DNA of 36,490 nt. Source: Verrucomicrobiota bacterium (GTDB lineage Bacteria > Verrucomicrobiota > Verrucomicrobiia > Opitutales > Opitutaceae). Numbering within the stretch: the stretch's first letter is position 1; every line of letters starts with the position of its first letter. Made by a program: the position numbers and the translations under genes. Below, in pieces: positions 1-9,400 of this stretch. The stretch spans positions 1-36,490 of the forward strand of contig JAUVVA010000028.1 of the NCBI GenBank assembly GCA_030604905.1. Direction: 5' to 3'. The notes beneath the pieces were generated by a model, which saw nothing but the letters and a program-made list of their open reading frames with translations, searched no databases and was not told the origin of the DNA.

Positions 1-672
1 CCCGCGCCTGCGCTCGCGCCGGCTCCCGCGCCCAATGCAGCTCGGTCGCCCGCGCCCGCGCCCGCGCCCGCGGCGCCGCGCCCCGCGCCCTCGACCGCGG
101 CCTGGCGTTTCATCGGATTGGCCCACGGCACCTATGCGCTTTTCGAGACTCCGGCCGGCCTGCTTCTGCTGGATCGCCGCGCGGCGCAGGAGCGCATCAC
201 CTTCGAGGAGCTCACGGCGCAGTTTGGCGCCGGCGCGGTGACGGTGCAGCGCCTGCTTTTGCCGGTGGTCCTGGAGCTGGATCCGGTGGGCGCGGCGCTG
301 CTTCGCGACCGCCTCGCGTTTCTCACCAAGCATGGCTTCGAGGTGGCGGAGTTTGGGCGTCAGACCTTTCGTCTGGAGGGCGTGCCGGCCGTGCTCGATC
401 CGGCCGACGCCGAGGCTTGCCTGCGCGACTTGCTCGACGGCTTTCGTGACGGGCGTTCGCCGGAGCGGGACCCGGAGGTGGCGCGCGAGCAGCTGGCGCG
501 ACTCGCGGCCGCGCGGTCGGTGCGTTTGCCCTCGCAGGTGGATGCCGCCGCGATGCGCGCTCTCGTGACGCGGCTCTTTGCTTGCAGGGCGCCGCACACC
601 AGTCCCGGCGGACGCCCGACGCAGGTGGAGCTCAGCCAGGGCGAGCTCGCCCGCCGCTTCGGACGAGCTTGA
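1..672 (+). CDS. mutL: DNA mismatch repair protein MutL, C-terminal part (5' end outside window)
   Basis: The frame is open from base 1 to the TGA at 670-672, so the ATPase half lies outside the window. The visible part starts with a Pro/Ala-rich linker (about 35 residues), as expected between the MutL ATPase and dimerisation domains. It continues with WRFIGLAHGTYALFETPAG, which matches the start of the MutL C-terminal domain. MutL couples MutS mismatch recognition to strand incision or excision. In endonuclease-type MutL the domain carries DQHA(x)2E(x)4E; here the aligned segment is DRRAAQERITFE, with Gln-His replaced by Arg-Arg. The final CPHGRP-type motif reads SPGGRP, so the metal-binding Cys and His are also missing. 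The family call rests on this domain order. Loss of endonuclease activity is inference. Confidence 0.85.
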   Translation, partial: PAPALAPAPAPNAARSPAPAPAPAAPRPAPSTAAWRFIGLAHGTYALFETPAGLLLLDRRAAQERITFEELTAQFGAGAVTVQRLLLPVVLELDPVGAALLRDRLAFLTKHGFEVAEFGRQTFRLEGVPAVLDPADAEACLRDLLDGFRDGRSPERDPEVAREQLARLAAARSVRLPSQVDAAAMRALVTRLFACRAPHTSPGGRPTQVELSQGELARRFGRA

Positions 673-977
673 TCCCAAGCAACGCAGCTCGATCCAACCC
701 CGGATAGCACCGATTGCCACGGATCAAGCCAGACACGACAGAAGCGAACCCGGTGGAAGACTCACCCTGCGGCGGACGTGGCACGGGCGTCTCACCCGTG
801 GGTTTGGAACAGGGGGCGGGGACGCCCAATCCTGTTGCTTGAGCTGCTTGTGCCGGTCGCCTCAAGCCGGCTCCAGCTTCGGATGAACCGGGATCATTCA
901 GCCCGCGCGCCCCATTCGAATTCCGAAGCCAATCGCGGAAATCGGGTTGATGATTCCGGATGAAACATCGCCCTAGT
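673..977. other. Intergenic region between convergent mutL and GH16 genes
   Basis: This stretch of about 300 bases lies between the 3' ends of mutL (+) and the GH16 gene (-). I see no convincing ORF. Its only structured content is a pair of adjacent palindromic elements at about 776-836, listed separately. No U-rich intrinsic terminator was found. Confidence 0.6.
776..836. repeat. Palindromic repeat pair of the GGCACGGGCGTC type
   Basis: The first hairpin has arms CACGGG (782-787) and CCCGTG (795-800). Directly after it, AACAGG (808-813) pairs with CCTGTT (831-836), and inside that GGGCG (814-818) pairs with CGCCC (823-827). A related palindrome with nearly the same core occurs at 19408-19430 between two other convergent genes. 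Two copies in similar settings suggest an interspersed REP-like family. There is no T-run, so a simple intrinsic terminator is unlikely. Confidence 0.55.
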
Positions 978-1838
978 CTAGTGCCTGAGCCGGTAGTAGC
1001 GGACGTGTTCGATTTCGAAACGGTGGGGAAACAAGGATTCGTCGATTCCTTTTTGGCCGCCCCAGGCGCCGCCGATCGCGAGGTTGAGCTTGAGGTAGTG
1101 CGGGTGGGCGAAGGGCCAGACCGCGATATCATCGGACTCGCGGCGGAAAACAAAGTAGCGCACGTCATCGCAGAAGAACTCGAGACGGTCTTCGTGCCAC
1201 TCGACCGCGAACTCGTGAAAGCGGGTCCAGGGTTGATCGATCGTGATGGCGGAGCCACGACCGGTGCCCTTTCTGTGATTGTAGGCGGTGGTATGGACGT
1301 TGGCGTGGATGCGGTGGGGGTCGAAGCCGACATACTCCATGATGTCGATCTCGCCTTGGGCCGGCCAGCGGGTGGGGGGATCGGTGCGACCGAGGGTCCA
1401 GATGGCGGGCCAGGTGCCGCGGCCGGTCGGCACCTTGGCGCGCACCGCGATGCGCCCGTAGAGGAACTCGCGTTTGCCGAGAGTGGTGAGGCTGCCCGAG
1501 GTGATCCGATGCGGCGCCTCGGGATCGGTGTGCAGATGCGCCTCGATGATGAGGCGGCCGCCCTCGACACGAACATTCTCCGCCCGGTTCGAGGTGTAGT
1601 ATTGGGCCTCCCGGTTCCGGACGTAGCCGGTTTCGTAGGACCAGGTCTCGGGATCGGGTTCGCCTTCGCGGTCGAATTCCTCCGACCAGACGAGTTCCCA
1701 TCGAGCGGGGTCAAAGGGGATGCGGACCTGCGCCACATCGTCCGCATTTCCCGCCCGACCGGCGAGTCCTTCGCCGGGATCGGTGGCGAAGGCAAAGAGG
1801 GGAGCGGTGAGAAAGGAAATCATCAGGCGGAGGTGCAT
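978..1838 (-). CDS. Secreted family 16 glycoside hydrolase (beta-glucanase type)
   Basis: The predicted protein has 286 residues. It has the GH16 jelly-roll hallmarks: WELVWSEEFD near the start (about 47-56), WSYETGYVRNREAQYYT (66-82), and the catalytic motif GEIDIMEYVG (162-171) with nucleophile E163, D165 and acid/base E168. The family hydrolyses beta-1,3, beta-1,3-1,4 or agar-type glucans and galactans; the substrate cannot be read from the motif alone. I chose the ATG at 1838 because MHLRLMISFLTAPLFAFA forms a signal peptide. The frame is open 20 codons further upstream, but those residues look non-coding, and a second ATG at 1823 is possible. It lies 147 bases downstream of the cyclophilin-Ig gene on the same strand and may be co-transcribed with it. 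Confidence 0.93.
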   Translation of the reverse strand: MHLRLMISFLTAPLFAFATDPGEGLAGRAGNADDVAQVRIPFDPARWELVWSEEFDREGEPDPETWSYETGYVRNREAQYYTSNRAENVRVEGGRLIIEAHLHTDPEAPHRITSGSLTTLGKREFLYGRIAVRAKVPTGRGTWPAIWTLGRTDPPTRWPAQGEIDIMEYVGFDPHRIHANVHTTAYNHRKGTGRGSAITIDQPWTRFHEFAVEWHEDRLEFFCDDVRYFVFRRESDDIAVWPFAHPHYLKLNLAIGGAWGGQKGIDESLFPHRFEIEHVRYYRLRH

Positions 1839-1932
1839 GGGGTGAAGACAAAGAAGAGCGGGCCGACCGCACAGTCCCGCGTTTTTTGACTGGTGCAATT
1901 GGCCGCGCGGAGGCGGTGCCGTGTTCGCGCGC

Positions 1933-1961
1933 GCAGCCGGGCGGGATCATTTCCCGGCTGC
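1933..1961 (-). other. Perfect 9-bp inverted repeat between cyclophilin-Ig and GH16 genes
   Basis: GCAGCCGGG (1933-1941) and CCCGGCTGC (1953-1961) form a perfect 9-bp stem with an 11-base loop, just after the stop of the upstream minus-strand gene. No T-run follows on the minus strand. It could be an attenuating or factor-dependent terminator, an mRNA-stabilising hairpin or an operator; the sequence alone does not decide. Confidence 0.45.
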
Positions 1962-1985
1962 ATGCGTGTGTGGTCCGGACCCGGG

Positions 1986-4900
1986 TCAGGGCGCGGGCCG
2001 GGCGCCAGGCTGGTGCAGGCGGAAGCGCTCGGTGCTGGGGCCGGCGGTGGAGCCGGCGGGCGCGGGGATAATGGCAAGCCCTTCGGCGGTGACGGTGCCG
2101 GCGGGGAGGAATTGGCCGTAGTCCGCGCGGGAAGGCACGAGCATGACACCGAGGAGGTTCACTCTGCGCCCATCGCTCAGCACGAGGGATCCGGTGAGGG
2201 CTCCGGTCCGCTCGTTCAGGGCGAGCCGGGACTGGGTGGGATCCACGGACGCGGCGGAGGTGAAGGTGAGGTTGGAGAAGTTGAGGCGGAGGCTGGCCGG
2301 GACGTTCGGGGGGCCGGCGACGGCGTTGGAGAGCACCGGGCCGTCGGTGGCGAGACCGATGGTGGCGGTGGCGGAGGAACCCGTGCCGGTGAAGAGCAGA
2401 CCTAGGTTCGTGCCATTGAAAAAGATCCAGGGTTGGACGAGCAGATCGAGGCCGAGGGGCCCGAAGCCGGCCCGGTATCCAGCCGGGCTGGTCACGCCTT
2501 CGGGGCGCGACCAGTAGGTCTCTCCGCCCGCGCCGGCGGCCAGTGCGTAGCGGGTGAAGGTGGTTCCGTTGGGGGCAAAAACCGTGGTGGGCGTGAGGCG
2601 GAAGTCGGAGGAGATCACGGCACCGGCGCGCGCACCATAGGGACGGGCGAAGAGGCGGTAGCTGCCATCGGTCGCGCTGGGCAGGGAGGCCGTGAAGGGG
2701 GCGCCGTCAGGGAGCCGGCCGCGGATGATCAGGCGGCCGCTAGCGTCGACGGGGGCCGTGGCAAAGCCGCTGCCGGCGGGAAGGGCGGCGGCGTCCTCGC
2801 CGGGCTCAGGCTCATGGAGCGGCTCCGGTTGGGTGAGCGCGAGGGAGTAGGAAGCGACCCTCGCCCAAGGCGCAGGATTGCCTGGTGAGAAAGTGGAGAG
2901 GCGCTTGCCGACGGTGCTGCCCGCGAGTTCGATCGGCTCCGCTCCCGGCCCATCAAGGGCGGAGAGGGAGACGGAGAGCACGCCGCCCGCGCTGATGCTG
3001 AAATTGGCCAGGCGATAGAGGCGCCCGGAGGGAGTGCCGGGGCGTCGGATGTCGATCGGGTTGGCGAGGCTGAGAACGCCGGAGGGAGAGCGAACCACGT
3101 TGCCGCGGAAGGGCAGCGGGGAGGACTCGACGGTGGTGCTGAGGGTGCCGGTGAAGGCTCCGTTGGCGGAGATGGTGAGCACCAGTTTGGCGTGCGGGGG
3201 GCTATCCTCGTCGGGGAGCAGGAGCGCTTCGAAGCCACCGGCGTTGTTGCCGGTCAGGGCTCGGACTTCGATGTAGTGGGCGCGGGTGCCGACCACCACG
3301 CCGTCCTGGCGGGTGGTGATGGTGATGCGGTAGAGGCCGGGGCGAGCGTTCGGGATGCCGGCGATCGCCCCCGACACGGGGTCGATGGTGAGGCCGCGGG
3401 GGAGTCCGGCGGCGGAGAAGCTGCGGCCTTCCGCGGGCGCGATCCCGGGGAGCACATGGCTCTCGGCCGTCACCAGGTTGTAGTTCTGAGTGACGACGCG
3501 GAGGCGGCTGGCGGAGGAGGTGGCGGAGCCGAGCGCGGGCACGGTGATGATGCAGCGGTAACGATCCTCATCGAGGTCGAGGGCGGCGAGTTGCGCGGTC
3601 ACATCGGCGCCACCGAGGTTGATGGTGAGGGTGCGCGTGTGGACGCCGGTGTAGCGGGTGGGGTTGGCCTCGGTGGAGTTGGATAGGTTTACCCAAGCGT
3701 CACGGGGAGCTCCAGCGGGGAGGCGTTGCCACTGGTAGCTCACCGGCGTGTTGGCGGCGGTGGGGCGCGCGGTGACGGAGAGGCTGGCGTTGCCGCCGAG
3801 GTGTCCGACCACCAAGGCGGGGGGCTGGGCGGAGAAGCCGACGCGGAGGGTGGTGATGCGGAGGGTGGTGGCGGTGCTCGCCGCGGATTGGGTGCCGAGG
3901 CCACGGTCATGACGGATCACGCAGCGATATTGCGAGCGGTCGAGGGCGAGGGTGGCGGCGGTGGAAATGCCGGTGCCGCTGGCGGGCGTGGTGCCGTTGA
4001 GGCGAATCGTAAGCGTGGGGCTGTCGACACCGGAATAGGGGCTGAGGACGGCGGGCTGGGCGGGGTCGTCGCCTTGGGCGGGGATGGCGGCGCGGGCGTT
4101 GACCAGCGGCTCCCAGACGGTGGAGCCGGGCGCGCGGCGCTCCCATTGATAGGTGGCGTAGGGCAGGGTCTCCGGCGTGGCGCGGGCGGTGAGCGAGATG
4201 GTGGACCCGAGGGCGGCGGTGGTGGTCGCGGGCAGTCGGTCGCGGAACGCGAGCGACGTGGTGACGGTGAAGGTGGTCGGCCGGCTTTCGAGGCGGGGCG
4301 CGTCAAAATCGGGCGATCCGCTCACGACGTAGCGGAATTGGGAGCCGGAGAGCGCGAAGCTTTCGGCGGATTCGGGAGTGGTCTCTCCGTAGAGGTAGAT
4401 TTGGAGATTCCGGGTGTTGGTGCCGACAAAGGGCGTAAACTCCTCGAAGCTGTCTTCGACGAGGTCTTCCCAGTCGGCGGTGGGCGAGCTGCGTCGCTGC
4501 CATTTGATGTAGAAGGGCCATCCCGTCGCCTCGGCCCTAAGGGTGGCGATGGTGCCGAGGCGGGCGGTGGCGGTGGTGGGAGGGGCTTTTACGATGGCGG
4601 GCGGGCCCAGCTTGGTGGTGGTGATGACGTGGTCCCAATGATGCCCGGAGGGCACCTGGGCGCGGACAGTGACTTGGGAACGGCCGCCGAAGCGGGTGGG
4701 GCGGAGCGTGAGCGCGCCGCCGGAAGAGACGGTGGCGCTGAGCGCGGCGGGATTGGTGTTCTCGTGGATCGAGTAAACGATGCTGGGCGTGCGGATGCCG
4801 GCCGGCACGGCGGAAGCGGGAACCTCGCGGAAGGTCCTCACGTTGATGAACTGCGAGAGGGCGGGACTGCCCTGTCCGTTGTAGCCGCGGAGCGGGAGCT

Positions 4901-5645
4901 CGTTGAAGGGGGGATTGAAGCCCCACGTGGGCAGGGCGCCGATGGCGTCGGCCACGCGGATGCCATTCCCGAGGATGCGGGCAAACACGACGTAGCCCCC
5001 GGTGTTGTCCGTGCCGAAAACCTGGCTGTTGTCGGCGAGGTTGATAAACCACTGGTTCGTCGCGGAGTCCGGGTCGGCGGTGCGCGCCATCGCGAGCGTG
5101 CCCCGGGTGTTGGCGGCGAGGAACTGGTTTTTGAGGGGCGGTTTCGGGGCGACGTCGACGATCTCGAGCCCGGGCTGCACCTTGAATCCGCCGGATTGAA
5201 TGATGGAAAAGTTCGGCCCGACCGAGGCGCGGTGAAAGAAGACTCCGTCAAAGGTGTTGGGGGATGCGTCCGCCGCGCTGCCGGTCGCCAGGTAGGAGCG
5301 AATCCGGTTAACGGTCGCGTTGGCTGGCGTCACGACGCCGCCGTTCTCAAGGGTGGCTCCGTTGACGAATTCGATGAAGATGTCGCCGAGCGTCGTCGTC
5401 AGGCGCGCGTAGATTCCCGTGGCCGAGGGCACTTCTAACGCCGGGCCGAACTGGATCGCAGGGGGCGCGGGGGTGGCGTCGAAATCGATCGTGCCGGGAA
5501 AGGTGAAGCCCTCCTTGAGCACGGGGCCGTTGACGACGATGCCGGGGTTGTTTTCCGCGGCGAGGCGAGCGGCGAAGGTGGACGTGATGAAGAGGATGGC
5601 GGCGCAGATCAGGCGGACGCCGAAGCGGCTGGGGAGGGAATTCAC
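1986..5645 (-). CDS. Giant secreted cyclophilin-type PPIase with Ig-like domains
   Basis: The protein has about 1219 residues. A signal peptide (RFGVRLICAAILFITSTFAARLAA) leads into a cyclophilin domain at about residues 78-260. Its landmarks are FFHR (the catalytic-Arg motif), IIQSGGF, TRGTLAMAR, NQWFINL and VVFARILGNG. Several Ig-like segments follow, each with a YQWERR or YQWQRL core, then a putative-Ig module (LPRGLTIDPVSGAIAGIP) and a C-terminal region with repeats of the FTGTL / GSLVLSDGRRVNLLGV type. Cyclophilins isomerise prolyl peptide bonds; the Ig chain suggests a cell-surface or matrix role (inference). I took the GTG at 5645 because it sits just before the signal peptide; a TTG at 5711 in the same frame would add 22 poorly signal-like residues. 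There is no membrane anchor or PEP-CTERM tail. Confidence 0.85.
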   Translation of the reverse strand: MNSLPSRFGVRLICAAILFITSTFAARLAAENNPGIVVNGPVLKEGFTFPGTIDFDATPAPPAIQFGPALEVPSATGIYARLTTTLGDIFIEFVNGATLENGGVVTPANATVNRIRSYLATGSAADASPNTFDGVFFHRASVGPNFSIIQSGGFKVQPGLEIVDVAPKPPLKNQFLAANTRGTLAMARTADPDSATNQWFINLADNSQVFGTDNTGGYVVFARILGNGIRVADAIGALPTWGFNPPFNELPLRGYNGQGSPALSQFINVRTFREVPASAVPAGIRTPSIVYSIHENTNPAALSATVSSGGALTLRPTRFGGRSQVTVRAQVPSGHHWDHVITTTKLGPPAIVKAPPTTATARLGTIATLRAEATGWPFYIKWQRRSSPTADWEDLVEDSFEEFTPFVGTNTRNLQIYLYGETTPESAESFALSGSQFRYVVSGSPDFDAPRLESRPTTFTVTTSLAFRDRLPATTTAALGSTISLTARATPETLPYATYQWERRAPGSTVWEPLVNARAAIPAQGDDPAQPAVLSPYSGVDSPTLTIRLNGTTPASGTGISTAATLALDRSQYRCVIRHDRGLGTQSAASTATTLRITTLRVGFSAQPPALVVGHLGGNASLSVTARPTAANTPVSYQWQRLPAGAPRDAWVNLSNSTEANPTRYTGVHTRTLTINLGGADVTAQLAALDLDEDRYRCIITVPALGSATSSASRLRVVTQNYNLVTAESHVLPGIAPAEGRSFSAAGLPRGLTIDPVSGAIAGIPNARPGLYRITITTRQDGVVVGTRAHYIEVRALTGNNAGGFEALLLPDEDSPPHAKLVLTISANGAFTGTLSTTVESSPLPFRGNVVRSPSGVLSLANPIDIRRPGTPSGRLYRLANFSISAGGVLSVSLSALDGPGAEPIELAGSTVGKRLSTFSPGNPAPWARVASYSLALTQPEPLHEPEPGEDAAALPAGSGFATAPVDASGRLIIRGRLPDGAPFTASLPSATDGSYRLFARPYGARAGAVISSDFRLTPTTVFAPNGTTFTRYALAAGAGGETYWSRPEGVTSPAGYRAGFGPLGLDLLVQPWIFFNGTNLGLLFTGTGSSATATIGLATDGPVLSNAVAGPPNVPASLRLNFSNLTFTSAASVDPTQSRLALNERTGALTGSLVLSDGRRVNLLGVMLVPSRADYGQFLPAGTVTAEGLAIIPAPAGSTAGPSTERFRLHQPGARPAP

Positions 5646-5732
5646 GGGCGAAAGCGGGGAAGTGTGCAGGCCGGGCGGGCTGGGGCCACGCCAAAAGCAG
5701 CTATCAGGCAAGGGAGGAGCGCGGCGCGGCTT

Positions 5733-6209
5733 TCACTTTTTCGAGACGAAAAGCGGGGCGAGGTCGGGGTCGTCGCGGGCGATGTCGCGCCAAGTCTTGT
5801 CGCGAGCGATGGCGACCGCGAGGAGACGTGTGGCCTCGGCGGTATCGCCGAGCAGGCAGGCGTAGCAGGCGAGGTTGTAGGGGACGAGCGGGCTGGGGTC
5901 CTTGATCAGGCGGGCGCCGGCGAGGAGGGTTTCCTGGGCCTCGGAGATTTTCTCGCGCTCGCGGAGGGCGTAGGCCCAGGCGATCCAAGGGCGCTCGAGG
6001 CTGGCGTCGTGTCCCACCAGCTCGGGAGCGATCTGGATGACTTCGTCCCAAGTCTCGTCCGCCATCGCGATCTCGAGGCGAACCGCCAGGGCCGGCGTGG
6101 CGCAGAGGACTTCCGGAGGCAGGGCGGCAAGCTCTTCGCGAGCCTCGGCGACAAGTCCGAGCTGGAGATAGCCCAATGCGTAGGAAAGGTGGGTTTCCGG
6201 CGGGATCAC
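5733..6209 (-). CDS. Small tetratricopeptide-repeat-like protein
   Basis: The protein has about 158 residues and consists of TPR-like helical pairs: LSYALGYLQLGLVAEAREEL near the N-terminus, PWIAWAYALREREKISEAQE in the middle, and VPYNLACYACLLGDTAEATR at the end, followed by an acidic C-terminal tail. TPR domains are protein-protein scaffolds; no enzymatic motif is present. It lacks an obvious signal peptide. The start is uncertain: the frame is open to a GTG at 6266, but the first 19 residues there look non-coding, so I use the GTG at 6209. It is followed 87 bases later by the cyclophilin-Ig gene on the same strand and is divergent from the Verru_Chthon A gene. Confidence 0.75.
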   Translation of the reverse strand: MIPPETHLSYALGYLQLGLVAEAREELAALPPEVLCATPALAVRLEIAMADETWDEVIQIAPELVGHDASLERPWIAWAYALREREKISEAQETLLAGARLIKDPSPLVPYNLACYACLLGDTAEATRLLAVAIARDKTWRDIARDDPDLAPLFVSKK

Positions 6210-6444
6210 GGGAGGAGAGCAGGGAGAGTGGCGGGAGCGGCGGTCGGACGCGCGCAGAAAATGCACGTATCGAGGTTCCCCGGGGCGCGGCGCACGCGGC
6301 TGTGCGGGGCCGCTCGCGGGCGGCGAGGCGGCTCGCTTTCCTCCGTGCTACGGAATGAACGGCGATCCCTTTGCGGGGGCAGATTTGGGGGCCGAAGGTC
6401 ACAAAGTCCCCCTCTTTCCGCGTCTCCCCGACCGCCCCCGAATA

Positions 6445-9400
6445 ATGCGTTTTCCTCGTCCGCGCCGCGCCCGCGGCTTTGCCCTTATTGTCACCATCGT
6501 GCTGGTGGCCTTCCTCGTGCTTATCTTGGTGGGCTTGGCGACCTTCACGCGCGTGGAGACTCAGGTGGCGAGCAACACCCAGCAGCTTTCGCAGGCGCGG
6601 CAAAACGCGCTCATGGCGCTCAACCTCGCCATCGGCGAACTGCAACGCACGGCCGGGCCCGACCAGCGGGTTACCGCGCCCTCCAATCTCGCGCCCGCCG
6701 CCCTCGCCAGCGGAGTCGGCAGTAGCGATGAGCAGCCGTTCATCACCGGCGTGTGGCGGCACGAGGCCGGCACCGCCACCGACCTGCCGACGCGGGCCTA
6801 CTCGCCGCGCCTGGTGAGCTGGCTGGTCAGCGGAAACGAGAACATGGCCGAAACCGCCGCTCCGCCGGTCACCCCCGCCTCGATCGCCGCCCTGCCCGTG
6901 CCCGCCGCCGGCAACGACGTGGTGTGGCTCGTGAACACCAACACGGTGGAGCAAAGCGGCACGATCTCCGCCGCCAATCCCGACAGGCGCATCCGCCTCA
7001 ACACGACGCCGATTCGCGCCGCCGCCGGCTCGGTGCCGGGCTTTGACGCCACGGGGCCCGATCCCACCATCGGCCACTACGCCTGGTGGGTCGGCGACGA
7101 GGGCGTGAAGGCGCGGCTTGATCTCATCGATCCCTATGCCGCCCAAGGCCAGCTCCTGAATCGCACCGGCCTCAGCGCGGATGAAACAGCGGCTCGTGTT
7201 TCCTCGCTCCAAAGTGCGAACCCCCGGCTGCTCAACGGCGCCGGAGGCGCCGCGCTCAGCGGATTCCCGGTCAACGATCCCGTTCTGCGCCGACTGGTGA
7301 CCCGCGAGCAGTTGCCCTTCATCGGGACCGGTGCGGTCGCCAACCCGGCGAGTTGGCGTCAAAATTTTCACGGGGTGACGCCTCATTCCTTCGGCCTTCT
7401 CACCGACACCCGCGCCGGCGGCCTGCGCCAAGACATGAGCTACCTTCTGTCGCGCACCACGCTCGGCGCCTTTCGCACCGCCCTCGGCCAATCCTACAAC
7501 CCGATCGTCACCGGCTACAATCCGGGGGCCAACACCTCCAACCAGATTGTTCAGCCCGGAGTAAGCGTGCCCGCTTGGATGCCGGCTTTTCCTTCCGCCG
7601 GCACGCTGCCGCCCGTCGGTCCCACTTGGGAGCAACTCTGGTCCTACTCCCGCATGCCGACGGAGGTCACCGGTCCTGGCACGGGCGTGCTCGAAGCGCG
7701 CACGCAGACACAGACCCGCCACGGCTTTAGTCCGGTGCTGCTCCAAGCAAAGGTGTTTTTCGGTATCCGTCGCGTGCCGACGGGCGTGGACGAAACTTAC
7801 AATCTGCATCTGCACATCTTCCCGGTGTTCGTGCTCGGCAACCCGCACTCGGTCGCGATGCATGGCACCTTCAACATCAACTTCGTGGCGAACAACGCAG
7901 TCCGCTGGCGTGCTCGCCCCGAGCCAGATGCCGCTCCGCCTGACACAGGCTTTGCAGCATTGGGCTTGAGCGACTTAAATAACGTTACTTTTCGCATCGT
8001 TGTCGATGCATCGGATCCACTTCCCGCCGGAGGGGCCCGAGCTTACTCACTGGAAACGGGCCTGAGCGGCAATGGTTGGGATGCGTCCTCCTTCTCCTAT
8101 CTGTTCGCCACCAATGGCGTGTATTTAATGGGCGACTACAGCACCGCGGTGAGCCTGCGGCACGTCATCACGGATGGCGACGGTGTTCCGGTGGTGCGTG
8201 TCGGACCCGATTCCGAGTCTCCCGCGCTCCTGGTCAACGGCGCCTTGCGCGCCTTGGCGATCCTTTGGGACGGATCCCCCTCCGGCCACGAGACCGTGCA
8301 TCAGTTCTACAACAGCGAACTGGCGGTGGACACCGCGGCGGCCTGGGCGTCGCCTCGGATCGGCAACAGCGACGAGATCGCGCGAGGGAACGGATACCAA
8401 CAGAGGCACATCGACCAGTTTGACGGACCGCTGGGCCCGCCGGCGCCTCCAGGAAGCGACAACGTGACCTCGGGCATCTTTGGCGACACCAACATGCGCG
8501 CGACCTATCTGAGGCCTTCGGTCAACACCACGCCTGCAGCTTCCGGCACTGGGTTCAATTCCTCGGATTCTCATTCCCGCTACCCGCTCTTCACCAACGG
8601 CCGATTCTGGCGCAACCACAGTTTCTTCGACGGCGTCAACGACCGCATCACCGTCCGTCCCGACAACAAGACGGTGCCTTGGGTGACCAACTACAAGAAC
8701 ACGGGCGCAGGAGGCCCGCCGCTGATTGACACCAACATCCTGTTCACGATTCCCCGCCAACCGCTGAACTCGATCGCCCAGCTCCAGCATTTCAACGCTT
8801 CGGGCTATCTCCACACCGGCTCGCAAGGCTTCAACATCAGTTTTGGAAGCGTGCCGGCCGTCAACAGCTTCGCGGGTCGCATCGCCGCCGCCGCCGCTTA
8901 CCAAGTCCCTTACCCGATCGGCAACTCCGCCGCGTCAAAGTTCATCGCTCGTGAGGCGTTGGAGCGCGACACGACCTTGGCCGGCGTGTATCGCGACGCA
9001 TCCTATCTCCTCAATTCCGCTCTCTGGGATCGTTTCCACTTTTCGAGTTTCACTTACGCGAGCTCGGATTCGAACGATTTCAACGATCGAAACCTCATCA
9101 CGCGGAACCACCGCCATACACCGTTTCCGAACGCGGGCGCTCCGGTGACTGTTGCCTCGACCACGCCGTCCACCGCGGCGACCCGGCTCGGCGTCGCGGG
9201 CGCTTTCAACGTCAACTCGACCTCGGTCGAGGCGTGGACCGCCTTTTTGGGCGGCATGCTCGGCGTCAGCTTCAGCGACAGCAGCGACGTGGCGATCGCG
9301 CCGTTTCCTCGCTCGCTCGCGCATACGAGCGGCAGCGCCAACGCCGGCGGCGGCGTGTCCGACAACGCGTGGGCCGGGCACCGGCCGCTCACCCGGGCGG

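Noticed and set aside
3726-5438. 570-codon + frame opposite the cyclophilin-Ig gene
   Set aside because: Gly/Glu/Ala-rich antisense shadow; the minus frame has a signal peptide and recognisable domains.
5704-7863. 719-codon minus frame spanning the TPR and Verru_Chthon A genes
   Set aside because: It crosses two recognisable genes on both strands and shows no motif; a GC-driven open frame.
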